A stretch of DNA of 26,531 nucleotides, from NCBI GenBank assembly GCA_934574095.1, contig CAKTMW010000025.1, forward strand, positions 1 through 26,531, in the 5' to 3' direction. Position numbers and translations under genes: made by a program. This document shows positions 13,582 to 22,148 of this stretch, one piece after another; positions within the stretch are counted from its first letter, which is position 1, and each line of letters begins with the position of its first letter. Source of the DNA: an uncultured Oscillospiraceae bacterium. GTDB taxonomy: Bacteria > Bacillota > Clostridia > Oscillospirales > Oscillospiraceae. A model generated the notes under the pieces. The model searched no databases, was not told the DNA's origin, and saw only the letters and a list, made by a program, of their open reading frames with translations.

Positions 13582-14806
13582 GGTAACAGTGATTGGCGGC
13601 GGCGCCGCCGGTTTGATGGCGGCCATCGCCGCCGCGCAAAAGGGCGCGAAGGTCAGCCTCATAGAGCCCAACGAACGGCTGGGCAAAAAAATCAATATCA
13701 CCGGAAAGGGCCGCTGCAACGTCACCAATGACACGGATCTGGAGGGGCTGATGGCTCATATTCCCCGCCATGGCCGGTTTCTTTACAGCGCCCTGTCCAG
13801 ATTCGGCAGTCAGGATACGATGGCGTTTTTTGAGAGTTGCGGCGTGCCGCTGAAGGTGGAGCGGGGCGACCGGGTGTTTCCGGTGTCCGACAGCGCCTTT
13901 GACATTACGGACGCACTGAAGCGGCAGGTCAAGACGCTGGGTGTCCGCTGGCTCCATGACCGTGCCGCGTCGGTGGAGACGGCGGACGGTCGCGTGACGG
14001 CGGTGACAGGGGAGAAGGGAACCTACCCCGCCGACGCGGTGATCGTCGCCACCGGCGGCATGTCCTATCCCGGCACCGGCTCCACGGGAGACGGCTATCG
14101 GATCGCCGCCGCCCTGGGACATACTATCGTGGAGCCGCGCGGCTCTCTGGTGCCGCTGGTCAGCGATGACGACTGCTGCCGCCGTATGCAGGGCCTGAGT
14201 TTGAAAAACGTGGAACTGACCGCCTATAACCGTAAGAATAAGGCGGTGTTCCGGGAGTTTGGCGAGATGCTCTTTACCCACTTCGGCGTGTCCGGTCCGC
14301 TGGTGCTGTCGGCCAGCGCCCATCTGCGGGATTGGGAAAAGGAGCAGTACCGTCTCAGCATCGACCTGAAGCCGGCGCTGGATGAGCAGAAACTGGAAGG
14401 GCGCATCCTGCGGGATATCGGCGAGAGTCCCAACCGGGACGTGGAAAAGCTGCTGTGCGGCCTGGTGCCCCACAGTATGGCCCCGGTGATGACCCGGCGG
14501 CTGGGACTTCCGCCAACGTTGAAAGCCAATTCCCTGACCAAGGAGCAGCGCCGGGCGCTGATCCAGCTTTTGAAGAGCTTTACCGTCAGCGTCACCGGTG
14601 TACGCCCGGTGGCGGAGGCCATCGTCACCGCCGGCGGCGTGAAGGTCAGTGAGGTGAAGCCCAATACCATGGCGTCCAAGCTGGTGGAGGGACTGTATTT
14701 TGCCGGAGAGATATTGGACGTAGACGCCTATACCGGCGGATTCAATTTACAGATCGCGTGGGCGACCGGCCATCTGGCAGGCGTCTCCGCGGCAGAGCGG
14801 GAGTGA
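13574..14806 (+). CDS. HI0933-like NAD(P)/FAD-dependent oxidoreductase (BaiN family)
   Basis: 410-residue flavoprotein. The N-terminal dinucleotide fold VIGGGAAGLMAAIAAAQKGA (5-25) is followed by the signature ERLGKKINITGKGRCNVTN. Further FAD motifs are VIVATGGMSYPGTGSTGDGY and the C-terminal LYFAGEILDVDAYTGGFNLQ with AWATGHLAG. The family is widespread in Firmicutes. One member (BaiN) was linked to bile-acid reduction, but most, including this housekeeping-operon copy, have no proven substrate. ATG 13574 overlaps the regulator stop; cmk starts 7 bases after its stop. Confidence 0.9.
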   Translation: MNKVTVIGGGAAGLMAAIAAAQKGAKVSLIEPNERLGKKINITGKGRCNVTNDTDLEGLMAHIPRHGRFLYSALSRFGSQDTMAFFESCGVPLKVERGDRVFPVSDSAFDITDALKRQVKTLGVRWLHDRAASVETADGRVTAVTGEKGTYPADAVIVATGGMSYPGTGSTGDGYRIAAALGHTIVEPRGSLVPLVSDDDCCRRMQGLSLKNVELTAYNRKNKAVFREFGEMLFTHFGVSGPLVLSASAHLRDWEKEQYRLSIDLKPALDEQKLEGRILRDIGESPNRDVEKLLCGLVPHSMAPVMTRRLGLPPTLKANSLTKEQRRALIQLLKSFTVSVTGVRPVAEAIVTAGGVKVSEVKPNTMASKLVEGLYFAGEILDVDAYTGGFNLQIAWATGHLAGVSAAERE

Positions 14807-14813
14807 GCGGAAA

Positions 14814-15506
14814 ATGGGAGACATTGCGGAAAAAATTTATTCCATCGCGGTGGACGGGCCCAGCGGTGCGGGAAAGAGCACGTTGGCAAAAGCGGTGGCA
14901 GCGGAGCTGCACATTTTATATGTGGACACCGGCGCCATCTACCGGACCATCGGCTGCTATGCCCGCCGCCGGGGAGTGGACGCCCGTGATACCCAGGCGG
15001 TCATCGCTCTGCTGCCCCAGGTGAAGATCGAGATGCGCTATGACGCGCAGGGCTTGCAGCATATGCTGCTGCAAGGCGAGGATGTGACGGAGGAGATCCG
15101 TCTGCCGGAGATGTCTCTGTATGCCTCGGCGGTGTCCGCTATCCCGGAGGTGCGGACCTTCCTGCTGGAGATGCAACGGGACTTTGCCCGAAAGAGCAGC
15201 GTCATCATGGACGGCCGGGATATCGGAACGGTGGTGCTGCCTTATGCGGACGTGAAGATATTCCTGCAAGCGGACGTAGAGGTCCGTGCCCGCCGCCGGG
15301 AGAAGGAATTACAGGAGCGGGGAACGCCCCGCCCCTTCCAGCAGGTGCTGGCAGAGATGAAGGAGCGGGACTATAACGACGCCCACCGCTCCGCCGCGCC
15401 CTTGCGGGCAGCAGAGGACGCCGTTGTGGTTGACACCAGTGATCTGGACTTCCAGCAGAGCAAGGAAGCGCTGCTGGCCATCATCCGAAAGAAGGTGGGC
15501 CTGTGA
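14814..15506 (+). CDS. cmk: Cytidylate kinase
   Basis: 230-residue CMP/dCMP kinase. The P-loop is VDGPSGAGKST (14-24), followed by YVDTGAIYRTI (substrate contact), IMDGRDIGTVVLPYADVKIFL (about 126-147) with the catalytic DGRD, and the lid region ARRREKELQERG. The C-terminal VVVDTSDLDF is typical. Length is normal. It overlaps plsC by 4 bases (GTGA). The order cmk-plsC-ispH-rpsA is a conserved Clostridial block that couples nucleotide, phospholipid, isoprenoid and ribosome genes. Confidence 0.96.
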   Translation: MGDIAEKIYSIAVDGPSGAGKSTLAKAVAAELHILYVDTGAIYRTIGCYARRRGVDARDTQAVIALLPQVKIEMRYDAQGLQHMLLQGEDVTEEIRLPEMSLYASAVSAIPEVRTFLLEMQRDFARKSSVIMDGRDIGTVVLPYADVKIFLQADVEVRARRREKELQERGTPRPFQQVLAEMKERDYNDAHRSAAPLRAAEDAVVVDTSDLDFQQSKEALLAIIRKKVGL

Positions 15507-16102
15507 AAAACAAATTCTATACCCTCATGTGGAAGCTGATCCGGCCATTCGTTCTTCTGCTGCATCCGCTGGATGTTCAGGGCAGGGAAAACCTGCCGGA
15601 CGAACCGGTGGTCATCTGCGCCAACCACTCCAGCGGGTGGGACCCTGTGCTGCTGGTGTGCGCGCTGGCCAGCGATTTTCCCCTGCGCATCATGGCAAAA
15701 GAGCAGCTGTTCAAAATACCCATCATCGGCGGTTTTATCCGCCGTATGGGAGCGTTCCCTGTGGACCGGGGCAACAGCGACATCAACGCAGTGAAGACCT
15801 CCATTAAAAGTCTGAAGGACGGCTTCAGTCTGCTGATCTTCCCGGAGGGCACCCGTGTGAAAAAGGGGCAGCATGTGCAGCCCAAGGGCGGCGTAGCCAT
15901 GATCGCCATCCGTGCCGGGGTGAAGATGCTGCCGGTGTTCATCGGCACCACCAAGCGGCTGTTCCAGAAGATACCCTTCATTATCGGAAAGCCCTATGCC
16001 CCCGTATACACCGAGCGGAAGGGCACTGCTGAAGAGTATCAGCAGAACGCCGACGAGGTCATGCGCCAGGTCTATGAATTGGGCGGTGCCCAATGCGAGT
16101 GA
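15503..16102 (+). CDS. plsC: 1-acyl-sn-glycerol-3-phosphate acyltransferase
   Basis: 199-residue PlsC, which adds the second acyl chain to make phosphatidic acid at the membrane. The acyltransferase motif is NHSSGWDP (H42 and D47, the HX4D pair) and the phosphate-binding motif is FPEGTR (E115-R118). GGFIRRMGAFPVDRG and the valine/proline-containing LPVFIGTT complete the four blocks. The N-terminal segment (about 8-21) is hydrophobic. It starts with GTG 15503 overlapping the cmk stop and itself overlaps the ispH-rpsA start by 10 bases, so the three genes are translationally linked. Confidence 0.93.
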   Translation: MKNKFYTLMWKLIRPFVLLLHPLDVQGRENLPDEPVVICANHSSGWDPVLLVCALASDFPLRIMAKEQLFKIPIIGGFIRRMGAFPVDRGNSDINAVKTSIKSLKDGFSLLIFPEGTRVKKGQHVQPKGGVAMIAIRAGVKMLPVFIGTTKRLFQKIPFIIGKPYAPVYTERKGTAEEYQQNADEVMRQVYELGGAQCE

Positions 16103-18042
16103 TCCAGGCGGAAAGCGCCGGATTTTGCTACGGCGTAGAGCGGGCGGTGAAGCTGGCGGAACAAACGGCCAGGGAAAGAGGCGGCTGCGTGATGCTGGGC
16201 AGCATCATCCATAACGCCCATGTGGTGCGTGAATTGGAGGCTTTGGGCGGCCGCAGCGTGAACAGCGTGGAGGAGGTCCGGCCCGGCGATACGGTCATCA
16301 TCCGCTCTCACGGCGAGCGCAAGCAGGTTTTTGACCGTCTGACGGAACTGGGCGTCCAGTACGTGGATGCCACCTGTCCCAACGTGCGGCGTATCCAGCA
16401 GCTGGTGGCCCAAGCGGATGAGGAGGGGCGCATCCCCCTCATCATCGGCGAGGAGCATCATCCGGAGGTCATCGGCGTGGCCAGCTGGTCGCGGCGGTCT
16501 ATGATATTTGAAACGCCGGAAAAGCTGCAAAAATGGCTGGATTCCGCCCCGGAAAATCGCCATTTGCCGCTGACCGCGGTGGCTCAGACCACCTGTATCC
16601 GGTCGCTTTGGGAAACTTCTTCAAAAATTTTGAAAAAAGAGTGTACAAACGCGAAATTATTTGATACAATATGTAATGCTACGCAAAGACGCCAATCGGA
16701 AGCGGCTGACCTGGCCGCCAAGGTCGACGTTATGGTCGTGGTCGGAGATCGTAAGAGTGCCAACACCCAACACTTGACAGAGATTTGCAGCGAGAGATGT
16801 CCCCAGGTCTACCAGATCGAAGGGGCCAGTGAACTTGAGCCAAACTTTCTTAAGGGATGTTCCGTGGCGGGGCTTACAGCCGGCGCGTCCACACCGGCGA
16901 GCATCATTAAGGAGGTAAACAAAACGATGAGCGAAGAAATCAAGAACACTGAAGCCATGGAAGAAAGCTTTGAGGAGCTGCTGGAAAAATCTTTTAAGAC
17001 TTTAAATACAGGAGAGAAGGTAACCGGTATCGTAACGGCCATCGGCCCCACCGAGGTGCAGGTGGATCTGGGCTGCAAGCAGGCTGGCTATATTGCCATC
17101 GACGAGCTGTCCGCTGATCCCAACATCAAGCCCGAGGACGTGGTGAAGGTCGGCGACGAGATCGAGACTTACATCATCCGCGTCAATGATGTGGAAGGCT
17201 ATGCCATGCTGTCCAAGAAGCGTCTGGACGCCGTGAAGGTGTGGGACGATATCGCAGAGGCCTGCGAGAACAAGACCACGCTGGAGGGCAAGGTCACCGA
17301 GGAGAACAAGGGCGGCATCGTCGTCAACGTCAAGGGCGTGCGCGTGTTCGTTCCCGCTTCCCAGTCCGGCCAGCCCCGCGGCGCTGAGCTGAGCGAGATG
17401 ATCGGCAAGACCGTCTCCCTGCGCATCACCGAGGTCAACCGTGCCCGCCGCCGCGTGGTGGGTTCCATCCGTGCCGTGCAGTACGAGGCCCGTCAGGCCG
17501 CCCAGGCTGAGATCTGGAACAACATCGAAGTGGGCAAGCACTACAATGGCGTTGTCAAGTCCATGACCTCCTACGGCGTGTTCGTGGACATCGGCGGTGT
17601 GGACGGCATGGTCCATATCTCCGAGCTGAGCTGGAGCCGCATCAAGAACCCCTCCGAGGTCGTTTCCGTCGGCGATCCTCTGGATGTGTATGTCATCTCC
17701 TTCGATCCTGAGAAGCGCAAGATCTCTCTGGGCGTGAAGGACCACTCCTGCAACCCCTGGGATAAGTTCATGGAGACCTATAAGGTGGGCGACGTTGCCA
17801 ACGTTCGCATCGTGAAGCTGATGGCCTTCGGTGCCTTTGCCGAGGTCGTTCCCGGTGTGGATGGCCTGATCCACATCTCCCAGATCGCTGACCGCCGCAT
17901 CGAGAAGCCCGGTGACGTTCTGTCCGAGGGTCAGATGGTGGACGCTAAGATCACTGCTATCGACGAAGAGAAGCAGAAGATTTCTCTGTCCATCCGCGCT
18001 CTGCTGACCCCTGCTGCCGACGAGGCTGAGGACGAGGAGTAA
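16093..18042 (+). CDS. ispH-rpsA: Bifunctional IspH (HMBPP reductase) / ribosomal protein S1 fusion
   Basis: 649 residues. Residues 1-278 are IspH, the 4Fe-4S enzyme ending the MEP pathway. The cluster cysteines are C12 (GFCYGVERA), C95 (DATCPNVR) and C194 (TICNATQRRQ); substrate residues are H40, H73, H123 and E125 (HHPEV). From M279 onward are four S1 RNA-binding domains (about 309-380, 393-468, 476-550, 560-637) of ribosomal protein S1. The fusion is known in Clostridia. The join is exact: IspH ends as usual (ASIIKEVNKT) and S1 keeps its Met, with AAGGAGGT (16909-16916) 10 bases upstream of ATG 16927. Codon use shifts there to highly biased. Free S1 may therefore also be made. Confidence 0.95.
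   Translation: MRVIQAESAGFCYGVERAVKLAEQTARERGGCVMLGSIIHNAHVVRELEALGGRSVNSVEEVRPGDTVIIRSHGERKQVFDRLTELGVQYVDATCPNVRRIQQLVAQADEEGRIPLIIGEEHHPEVIGVASWSRRSMIFETPEKLQKWLDSAPENRHLPLTAVAQTTCIRSLWETSSKILKKECTNAKLFDTICNATQRRQSEAADLAAKVDVMVVVGDRKSANTQHLTEICSERCPQVYQIEGASELEPNFLKGCSVAGLTAGASTPASIIKEVNKTMSEEIKNTEAMEESFEELLEKSFKTLNTGEKVTGIVTAIGPTEVQVDLGCKQAGYIAIDELSADPNIKPEDVVKVGDEIETYIIRVNDVEGYAMLSKKRLDAVKVWDDIAEACENKTTLEGKVTEENKGGIVVNVKGVRVFVPASQSGQPRGAELSEMIGKTVSLRITEVNRARRRVVGSIRAVQYEARQAAQAEIWNNIEVGKHYNGVVKSMTSYGVFVDIGGVDGMVHISELSWSRIKNPSEVVSVGDPLDVYVISFDPEKRKISLGVKDHSCNPWDKFMETYKVGDVANVRIVKLMAFGAFAEVVPGVDGLIHISQIADRRIEKPGDVLSEGQMVDAKITAIDEEKQKISLSIRALLTPAADEAEDEE
16642..16670 (+). promoter_or_regulatory. 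Putative internal promoter for the S1 part
   Basis: TGTACA (16642-16647), a 17-base spacer, TACAAT (16665-16670), within an AT-rich island (about 16616-16680) inside the ispH coding region. Codons there (AAA, ATT, TTA, ACA, AGA) are unlike the rest of the gene. A start near 16677 would give an mRNA with a 250-base leader to ATG 16927. Confidence 0.45.
16909..16929 (+). promoter_or_regulatory. rpsA: Internal Shine-Dalgarno and start codon of S1
   Basis: AAGGAGGT (16909-16916) and ATG 16927 with a 10-base gap, in frame with and inside the fusion gene, exactly where an independent rpsA would begin (MSEEIKNTEAMEESFEELL). It would make a 371-residue S1. Confidence 0.6.
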
Positions 18043-18058
18043 TTTCCACATAAAGCTC

Positions 18059-18087
18059 AAACGGCCACCCTTTCGGGTGGCCGTTTT
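18059..18087 (+). terminator. Terminator of the scpAB-to-rpsA run
   Basis: 11-bp perfect stem AACGGCCACCC (18059-18069) / GGGTGGCCGTT (18074-18084), loop TTTC, then TTT, 17 bases after the rpsA stop. Confidence 0.92.
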
Positions 18088-18123
18088 TATATGTGTATTG
18101 CCCGTGCCGCGTGGCTGTTTTGC

Positions 18124-18153
18124 GCATATTGCGTGTCCCATGCCGCATATAGT
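18124..18153 (+). promoter_or_regulatory. SigE-like (mother-cell) promoter of the spoIVFA-like gene
   Basis: GCATATT (18124-18130) matches the SigE -35 pattern KMATATT at every position. After 15 bases, CATATAGT (18146-18153) matches CATACAHT at 6/8. Predicted start is near 18160, which leaves the AGGGGG ribosome site (18166-18171) and ATG 18180 in the transcript. Confidence 0.65.
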
Positions 18154-18179
18154 GGAGGAAAGAACAGGGGGTGCGTTAT

Positions 18180-18998
18180 ATGGCAGCAGGAAAACGCGTG
18201 GGAAGCGGTAAACTCCCGCCTCCGCCCAGGCGCAAGGGAACGGGCGGCAGACCGCAGGGAAAGCGGCAGCAGGGGAGAAGCGGCGGCGCCCGCCGCATGA
18301 CGCAGCTGCTGGTCAGTGCGGCCATTCTTATTGTGGTGATAACGGTGAAGTTCACCATGCCTGACGTGGCCCAGCAGTACAGCGGTACACTGCTGCACCT
18401 GATGGGGGAGGACACCGATTTTGCGGCGGCCTTTTCCGCCGCGGGCCGTGCCGTCGGCGGCGACGACCTGGCCCAGGCGGTCAATGACGCCTATGTGGCG
18501 GTGTTCGGCACAGACAACAAGGTGGCCGTCAGCCAGCAGACCGACCGCAACGCCGTGATCTACGGCGACGGCACCACGCCGGAGATCGTAAATATGCTAC
18601 AGCAGGTGTTGGACTTCCGTTATCAAAAGCCGGTAGAGGGCACTGTTACCTCATGCTTCGGCTTTCGTGACCACCCGGTGGAGGGGAGTGAGCGGTTTCA
18701 CTACGGCCTGGACATCGGCTGTGAGAAGGGAACCGTCATTCACGCCTTTGCGGATGGCACAGTGACGGCGGTGGCGGAGAGCACAGAACTGGGAAAATAC
18801 CTGATCCTGACACACGAGGACGGCTATACCACCCTGTATGCCCATTGCAGCCGGGTCAACGCCTCCTCTGGCCAGTCGGTGCGGATGGGTGACCCCATCG
18901 CAGAGGTAGGGGATACCGGAGACGCCACCGGTTACCACCTGCATTTTGAGCTGCACCAGAACAACATCTATCTCAATCCCATTTACTATGTCTCATAA
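18180..18998 (+). CDS. M23/LytM-domain membrane protein, SpoIVFA-like
   Basis: 272 residues: a basic, proline-rich cytoplasmic N terminus (1-40, rich in R/K/G), one transmembrane helix (about 41-60), a linker, and a C-terminal LytM/M23 domain (about 150-268). The zinc and catalytic residues all appear: H174 and D178 in HYGLDIG, H222 in LYAHC, and H253/H255 in YHLHFEL. Because an M50 protease gene overlaps its 3' end by 11 bases, it is best read as SpoIVFA, which holds SpoIVFB until SpoIVB arrives from the forespore. SpoIIQ-like is the alternative. ATG 18180 is preferred to GTG 18171 because the SigE-type start near 18160 leaves only the AGGGGG site. Confidence 0.8.
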   Translation: MAAGKRVGSGKLPPPPRRKGTGGRPQGKRQQGRSGGARRMTQLLVSAAILIVVITVKFTMPDVAQQYSGTLLHLMGEDTDFAAAFSAAGRAVGGDDLAQAVNDAYVAVFGTDNKVAVSQQTDRNAVIYGDGTTPEIVNMLQQVLDFRYQKPVEGTVTSCFGFRDHPVEGSERFHYGLDIGCEKGTVIHAFADGTVTAVAESTELGKYLILTHEDGYTTLYAHCSRVNASSGQSVRMGDPIAEVGDTGDATGYHLHFELHQNNIYLNPIYYVS

Positions 18999-19596
18999 AA
19001 ACCCGGCAGCCGTTCATATTTCTCCCACAGCGCCGCTGCTGCTGGCGGTATTTGTGATGCTCTCCTCACCGCTGCTGCTCTCGGCGCTGTTGTCGGCGGC
19101 GATCCTTCACGAATTGGGACACTATTGGATGCTGCGCAGGCTCCGTGCCCGCGTGACAGCTATTCACATCACAGCGCTGGGGGCGGAGATGCAGGTGCGG
19201 GGAAATCTCTCCTACGGCGGCGAGCTGCTGTCGGCAGCGGCGGGACCAGCCGTCAATCTGCTGCTGGCGCTGCTGCTGGGCTTTGGCGGGCGGCTGTGGG
19301 ACGTACTGTATCTTTTCTCAGGTGCGCAGCTGGTGCTTGGGGTGTTCAATCTGCTGCCCATCCAGCCCTTGGATGGCGGCAGTATCCTGTGGAATCTGGC
19401 CGCCTGGCTGACAGAGCCCTACACCGCCGACCGGGTGGCAGGCGTGGTGGGCTTTGGTGTGGCAGCGCTGCTGACGCTGGCGGCGGTGGCGGCATTGTGG
19501 CTGGGTGGAAGTCCCTTTCTGCTGCTGGCAGCCAGTGGGCTGCTCTGGTACACGCTGCGACAAATAGGGGTTGCCAAACCGGCACAAAACAGGTAA
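18988..19596 (+). CDS. SpoIVFB-like M50 intramembrane protease
   Basis: 202-residue polytopic protein with the zinc motif HELGH (within AAILHELGHYWML, about 34-46) and the second ligand region FNLLPIQPLDGG (about 116-127). Five or six hydrophobic helices are visible. In Bacillus SpoIVFB cleaves pro-SigK in the mother-cell membrane of the forespore septum. This protein is shorter and lacks the C-terminal CBS domain. It overlaps the M23 gene by 11 bases, giving the spoIVFA-spoIVFB pair, and shares the SigE-like promoter at 18124-18153. It could also be a general site-2 protease, but the pairing argues for sporulation. Confidence 0.85.
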   Translation: MSHKNPAAVHISPTAPLLLAVFVMLSSPLLLSALLSAAILHELGHYWMLRRLRARVTAIHITALGAEMQVRGNLSYGGELLSAAAGPAVNLLLALLLGFGGRLWDVLYLFSGAQLVLGVFNLLPIQPLDGGSILWNLAAWLTEPYTADRVAGVVGFGVAALLTLAAVAALWLGGSPFLLLAASGLLWYTLRQIGVAKPAQNR

Positions 19597-19599
19597 AAT
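19571..19599 (+). promoter_or_regulatory. SigA-type promoter of the radical-SAM pair
   Basis: TTGCCA (19571-19576), a 17-base spacer, TAAAAT (19594-19599); each hexamer is 5/6. It lies at the 3' end of spoIVFB, with start near 19606 and GTG 19635 downstream. It separates vegetative genes from the sporulation pair. Confidence 0.65.
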
Positions 19600-19634
19600 A
19601 AGATGATATTCTGATATACAACAGGAGAACAACT

Positions 19635-21467
19635 GTGGATAAAATGCTGGAACGCATCCTGCCACGGGTGCAGAAGCCTGCCCGCTACGTGGGCGGCGAA
19701 TATAACGCGGTGATCAAAGATAAGGCGGCGGTGGATACCCGCATTGCCTTCTGCTTCCCGGATACCTATGAGATCGGCATGTCCAATCTGGGTATGCGCA
19801 TCCTCTATGGCGTCATGAACAAAATGGACGGCGTGTGGTGCGAGCGCGTCTTTGCCCCGTGGGGCGACATGGAGGAGGAGATGCGCAAGGCGGACATGCC
19901 GCTTTTCGCGCTGGAATCCGGCGACCCCATCACCAATTTTGATATCGTGGCCTTTTCTGTGGGCTATGAGATGGCCTTTACCGCCATTCTCAATATGCTG
20001 GACCTGGCCAAGATACCTCTGCGCAGCGCCCAGCGTGACGGCCTGACCCCGCTGGTGATCGCCGGCGGCACCGCCATGTACAACGCCGAGCCTATCGCCG
20101 ATTTCATCGATCTGGTAAGCTTGGGCGAGGGTGAGGATATCACCGTGGAGCTGGTGGAGCTGCACCGCAAGGCTCGGCGCGAGGGCTGGAGCAAGGCGGA
20201 ATTTCTCCGTGCCGCCGCCCAGCTGGACGGCATTTACGTCCCCAGCCTGTATGATATCTCCTATCACGATGACGGCACGGTAAGCGCCATCACGCCCCGT
20301 GACGGCGCACCCGCTGTGGTAACGAAGCGCATCGTCCACGACATGAACAAGGCGTATTTCCCGGTAAATACCATCGTTCCCAGCACCGAGATCGTGCAGG
20401 ACCGGGTGATGCTGGAGCTGTTCCGGGGCTGCATCCGTGGCTGCCGCTTTTGTCAGGCGGGGTATGTATACCGTCCTGTCCGCAACCGCAGCCGCGACCT
20501 GTGCGCCCAGTACTGTCTGGATTCCTGCAATGACTCCGGCTATCAGGAGGTCACGCTGTCCTCTCTCAGCACCAGCGACTATCCGCCGCTGACGGAGCTG
20601 TGCGACCAGCTGGAGCCCTTCTGTGAGAGCCGCCATGTGAACCTGTCCCTGCCCAGTCTGCGGGCGGACAACTTCTCCATGGCGCTGATGCAACGGCTGG
20701 CGAAGGGCCGCAAGACCGGCCTGACCTTCGCCCCGGAGGCAGGTACCCAGCGACTGCGGGACGTCATCAATAAGAACGTGACGCTGGAAGCGCTGTTGAA
20801 TTCCTGCCACACCGCCTTTGCCGGCGGCTACAACGCGGTGAAGCTGTACTTCATGCTGGGCCTGCCCACCGAGACGGACGAGGACGTGCTGGGCATCGCC
20901 GATGTGGCCGCCCGCGTCATGCACGCCTGGAGGGAGAGCGCCCCCAACAAGCAGCGGGGCGTCCGCATCACCGTGTCCACCTCCTATTTTGTTCCCAAGC
21001 CCCACACGGCTTTCCAGTGGGAGCCTCAGATCACTCGCGAGGAATACGAGCGCCGTGTGCAGCTGCTGCGGGAGAACATGACCACCAAGACCGTTACCTA
21101 CAACTGGCACGACGGACAGACCTCATTCATCGAGGCGGTGCTGGCCCGTGGCGACCGGAGATTGGGAAATGTATTGGAAACCGTATGGCGTAAAGGCGGA
21201 CACCTTGACGCTTGGGAGGAGTATTTTTCACTGGAACGCTGGCAGGAAGCCTTTGCCGAGTGCGGCGTTGACCCGGCGTTTTACGCCTATCGCCGCCGGG
21301 AAAAGGATGAGATCATGCCTTGGGATATGATCTCCAGCGGCGTGACAAGGGAGTATCTGTGGCGTGAGCACGAAAACGCTGTGGCGGGCGTTACCACGCC
21401 GGACTGCCGCACCCGGTGCAACGGCTGCGGCGCCAACAAGCTGGTAGGGGGGAAGTGCGATGTCTAA
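19635..21467 (+). CDS. TIGR03960 family B12-binding-type radical SAM protein
   Basis: 610 residues. The N-terminal part (about 30-230) resembles the B12-binding-like region of this family (FPDTYEIGMSNLGMRILY). The radical SAM core holds the cluster motif RGCIRGCRFCQAG (C266, C270, C273) and LTFAPEAGTQRLRDVINK. A cysteine-rich C terminus, CRTRCNGCG plus a further Cys in GGKCDV, may bind a second metal. The family always travels with a DUF2344 partner, which follows with an 8-base overlap. Its substrate is not established; a tRNA- or ribosome-linked role has been suggested by context. GTG 19635 has AGGAGA about 6 bases upstream; ATG 19644 is the alternative. Confidence 0.9.
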   Translation: MDKMLERILPRVQKPARYVGGEYNAVIKDKAAVDTRIAFCFPDTYEIGMSNLGMRILYGVMNKMDGVWCERVFAPWGDMEEEMRKADMPLFALESGDPITNFDIVAFSVGYEMAFTAILNMLDLAKIPLRSAQRDGLTPLVIAGGTAMYNAEPIADFIDLVSLGEGEDITVELVELHRKARREGWSKAEFLRAAAQLDGIYVPSLYDISYHDDGTVSAITPRDGAPAVVTKRIVHDMNKAYFPVNTIVPSTEIVQDRVMLELFRGCIRGCRFCQAGYVYRPVRNRSRDLCAQYCLDSCNDSGYQEVTLSSLSTSDYPPLTELCDQLEPFCESRHVNLSLPSLRADNFSMALMQRLAKGRKTGLTFAPEAGTQRLRDVINKNVTLEALLNSCHTAFAGGYNAVKLYFMLGLPTETDEDVLGIADVAARVMHAWRESAPNKQRGVRITVSTSYFVPKPHTAFQWEPQITREEYERRVQLLRENMTTKTVTYNWHDGQTSFIEAVLARGDRRLGNVLETVWRKGGHLDAWEEYFSLERWQEAFAECGVDPAFYAYRRREKDEIMPWDMISSGVTREYLWREHENAVAGVTTPDCRTRCNGCGANKLVGGKCDV

Positions 21468-22122
21468 GCTGAGACTGCTGTTTGTCAAGGAGGCGCAGGC
21501 GTCCTATATCTCCCATCTTGATCTGATGCGCACCTTCCAGCGGTGTTTTCCCCGCACGGAGCTGGAGATCAAGCACACCCAGGGGTATCATCCCCATCCT
21601 ATTATCTCCATCGTCCTGCCGTTGCCGGTGGGGCAGAGCAGCGAGTGTGAGCTGCTGGATTTCGAGGTGACGCAGGCCAGCGACGGCAGCGGCATTGCCG
21701 AGAAGCTGAACACCGGCATGCCCACAGGTATCCGTGTGCTGGACTGCTACGAGGCGAAGCGCCCCATCCGTGAGCTGGACAGCCTGCAAGCAGACGTGAC
21801 GCTGGAATATGACGCCGGAGTACCGGAGAATGTGGCGGAACAGCTGCGTGAGCTGCTGGCCCGGGACACGCTGGTGATCCAGAAGCGCACCAAGCGCAAG
21901 GAGCTGGCGGACGTGGACATCGCGCCCATGATCCGAAAAGCAGATGTGACAGCGGATGACCATAACGTGTTCATTGACCTGACCGTTCAGGCCCAGAACC
22001 CCGGCCTGAACCCCCAATTGATCGAAAAAGCTATCGCGGCCTATCTTCCCGCGCTGACGCCGGACTTCGTTCGTGTGCGCCGCCGCCGGATTTTGGACGC
22101 GAACGGGCAGGATTTTCGATGA
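21460..22122 (+). CDS. TIGR03936 / DUF2344 radical-SAM-associated protein
   Basis: 220 residues with the DUF2344 N-terminal pattern LRLLFVKEAQASYISHLDLMRTFQRC and the ELEIKHTQGYHPHPIISIVLPLPVG block. It is the usual partner of TIGR03960 proteins, either as a separate gene, as here, or as a fused C-terminal domain, so it probably acts in one complex with it. The start is ATG 21460, 8 bases before the partner's stop, after GGGGGG-type purines at 21447-21452. In many Clostridia rng, rplU and rpmA follow; here rplS follows. Confidence 0.9.
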   Translation: MSKLRLLFVKEAQASYISHLDLMRTFQRCFPRTELEIKHTQGYHPHPIISIVLPLPVGQSSECELLDFEVTQASDGSGIAEKLNTGMPTGIRVLDCYEAKRPIRELDSLQADVTLEYDAGVPENVAEQLRELLARDTLVIQKRTKRKELADVDIAPMIRKADVTADDHNVFIDLTVQAQNPGLNPQLIEKAIAAYLPALTPDFVRVRRRRILDANGQDFR

Positions 22123-22148
22123 TTTTTCCGCAAAAGGGAAAATAATGC

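Noticed and set aside
18154..18173. GTG 18171 start for the M23 gene using GGAGG at 18154-18158
   Set aside because: That ribosome site lies upstream of the predicted SigE-type start (about 18160) and is 12 bases from the GTG; AGGGGG to ATG 18180 fits better.
19419..21110. 563-codon - strand open frame opposite the radical SAM gene
   Set aside because: Antisense to a clear TIGR03960 gene; composition is typical of a GC-rich shadow frame.
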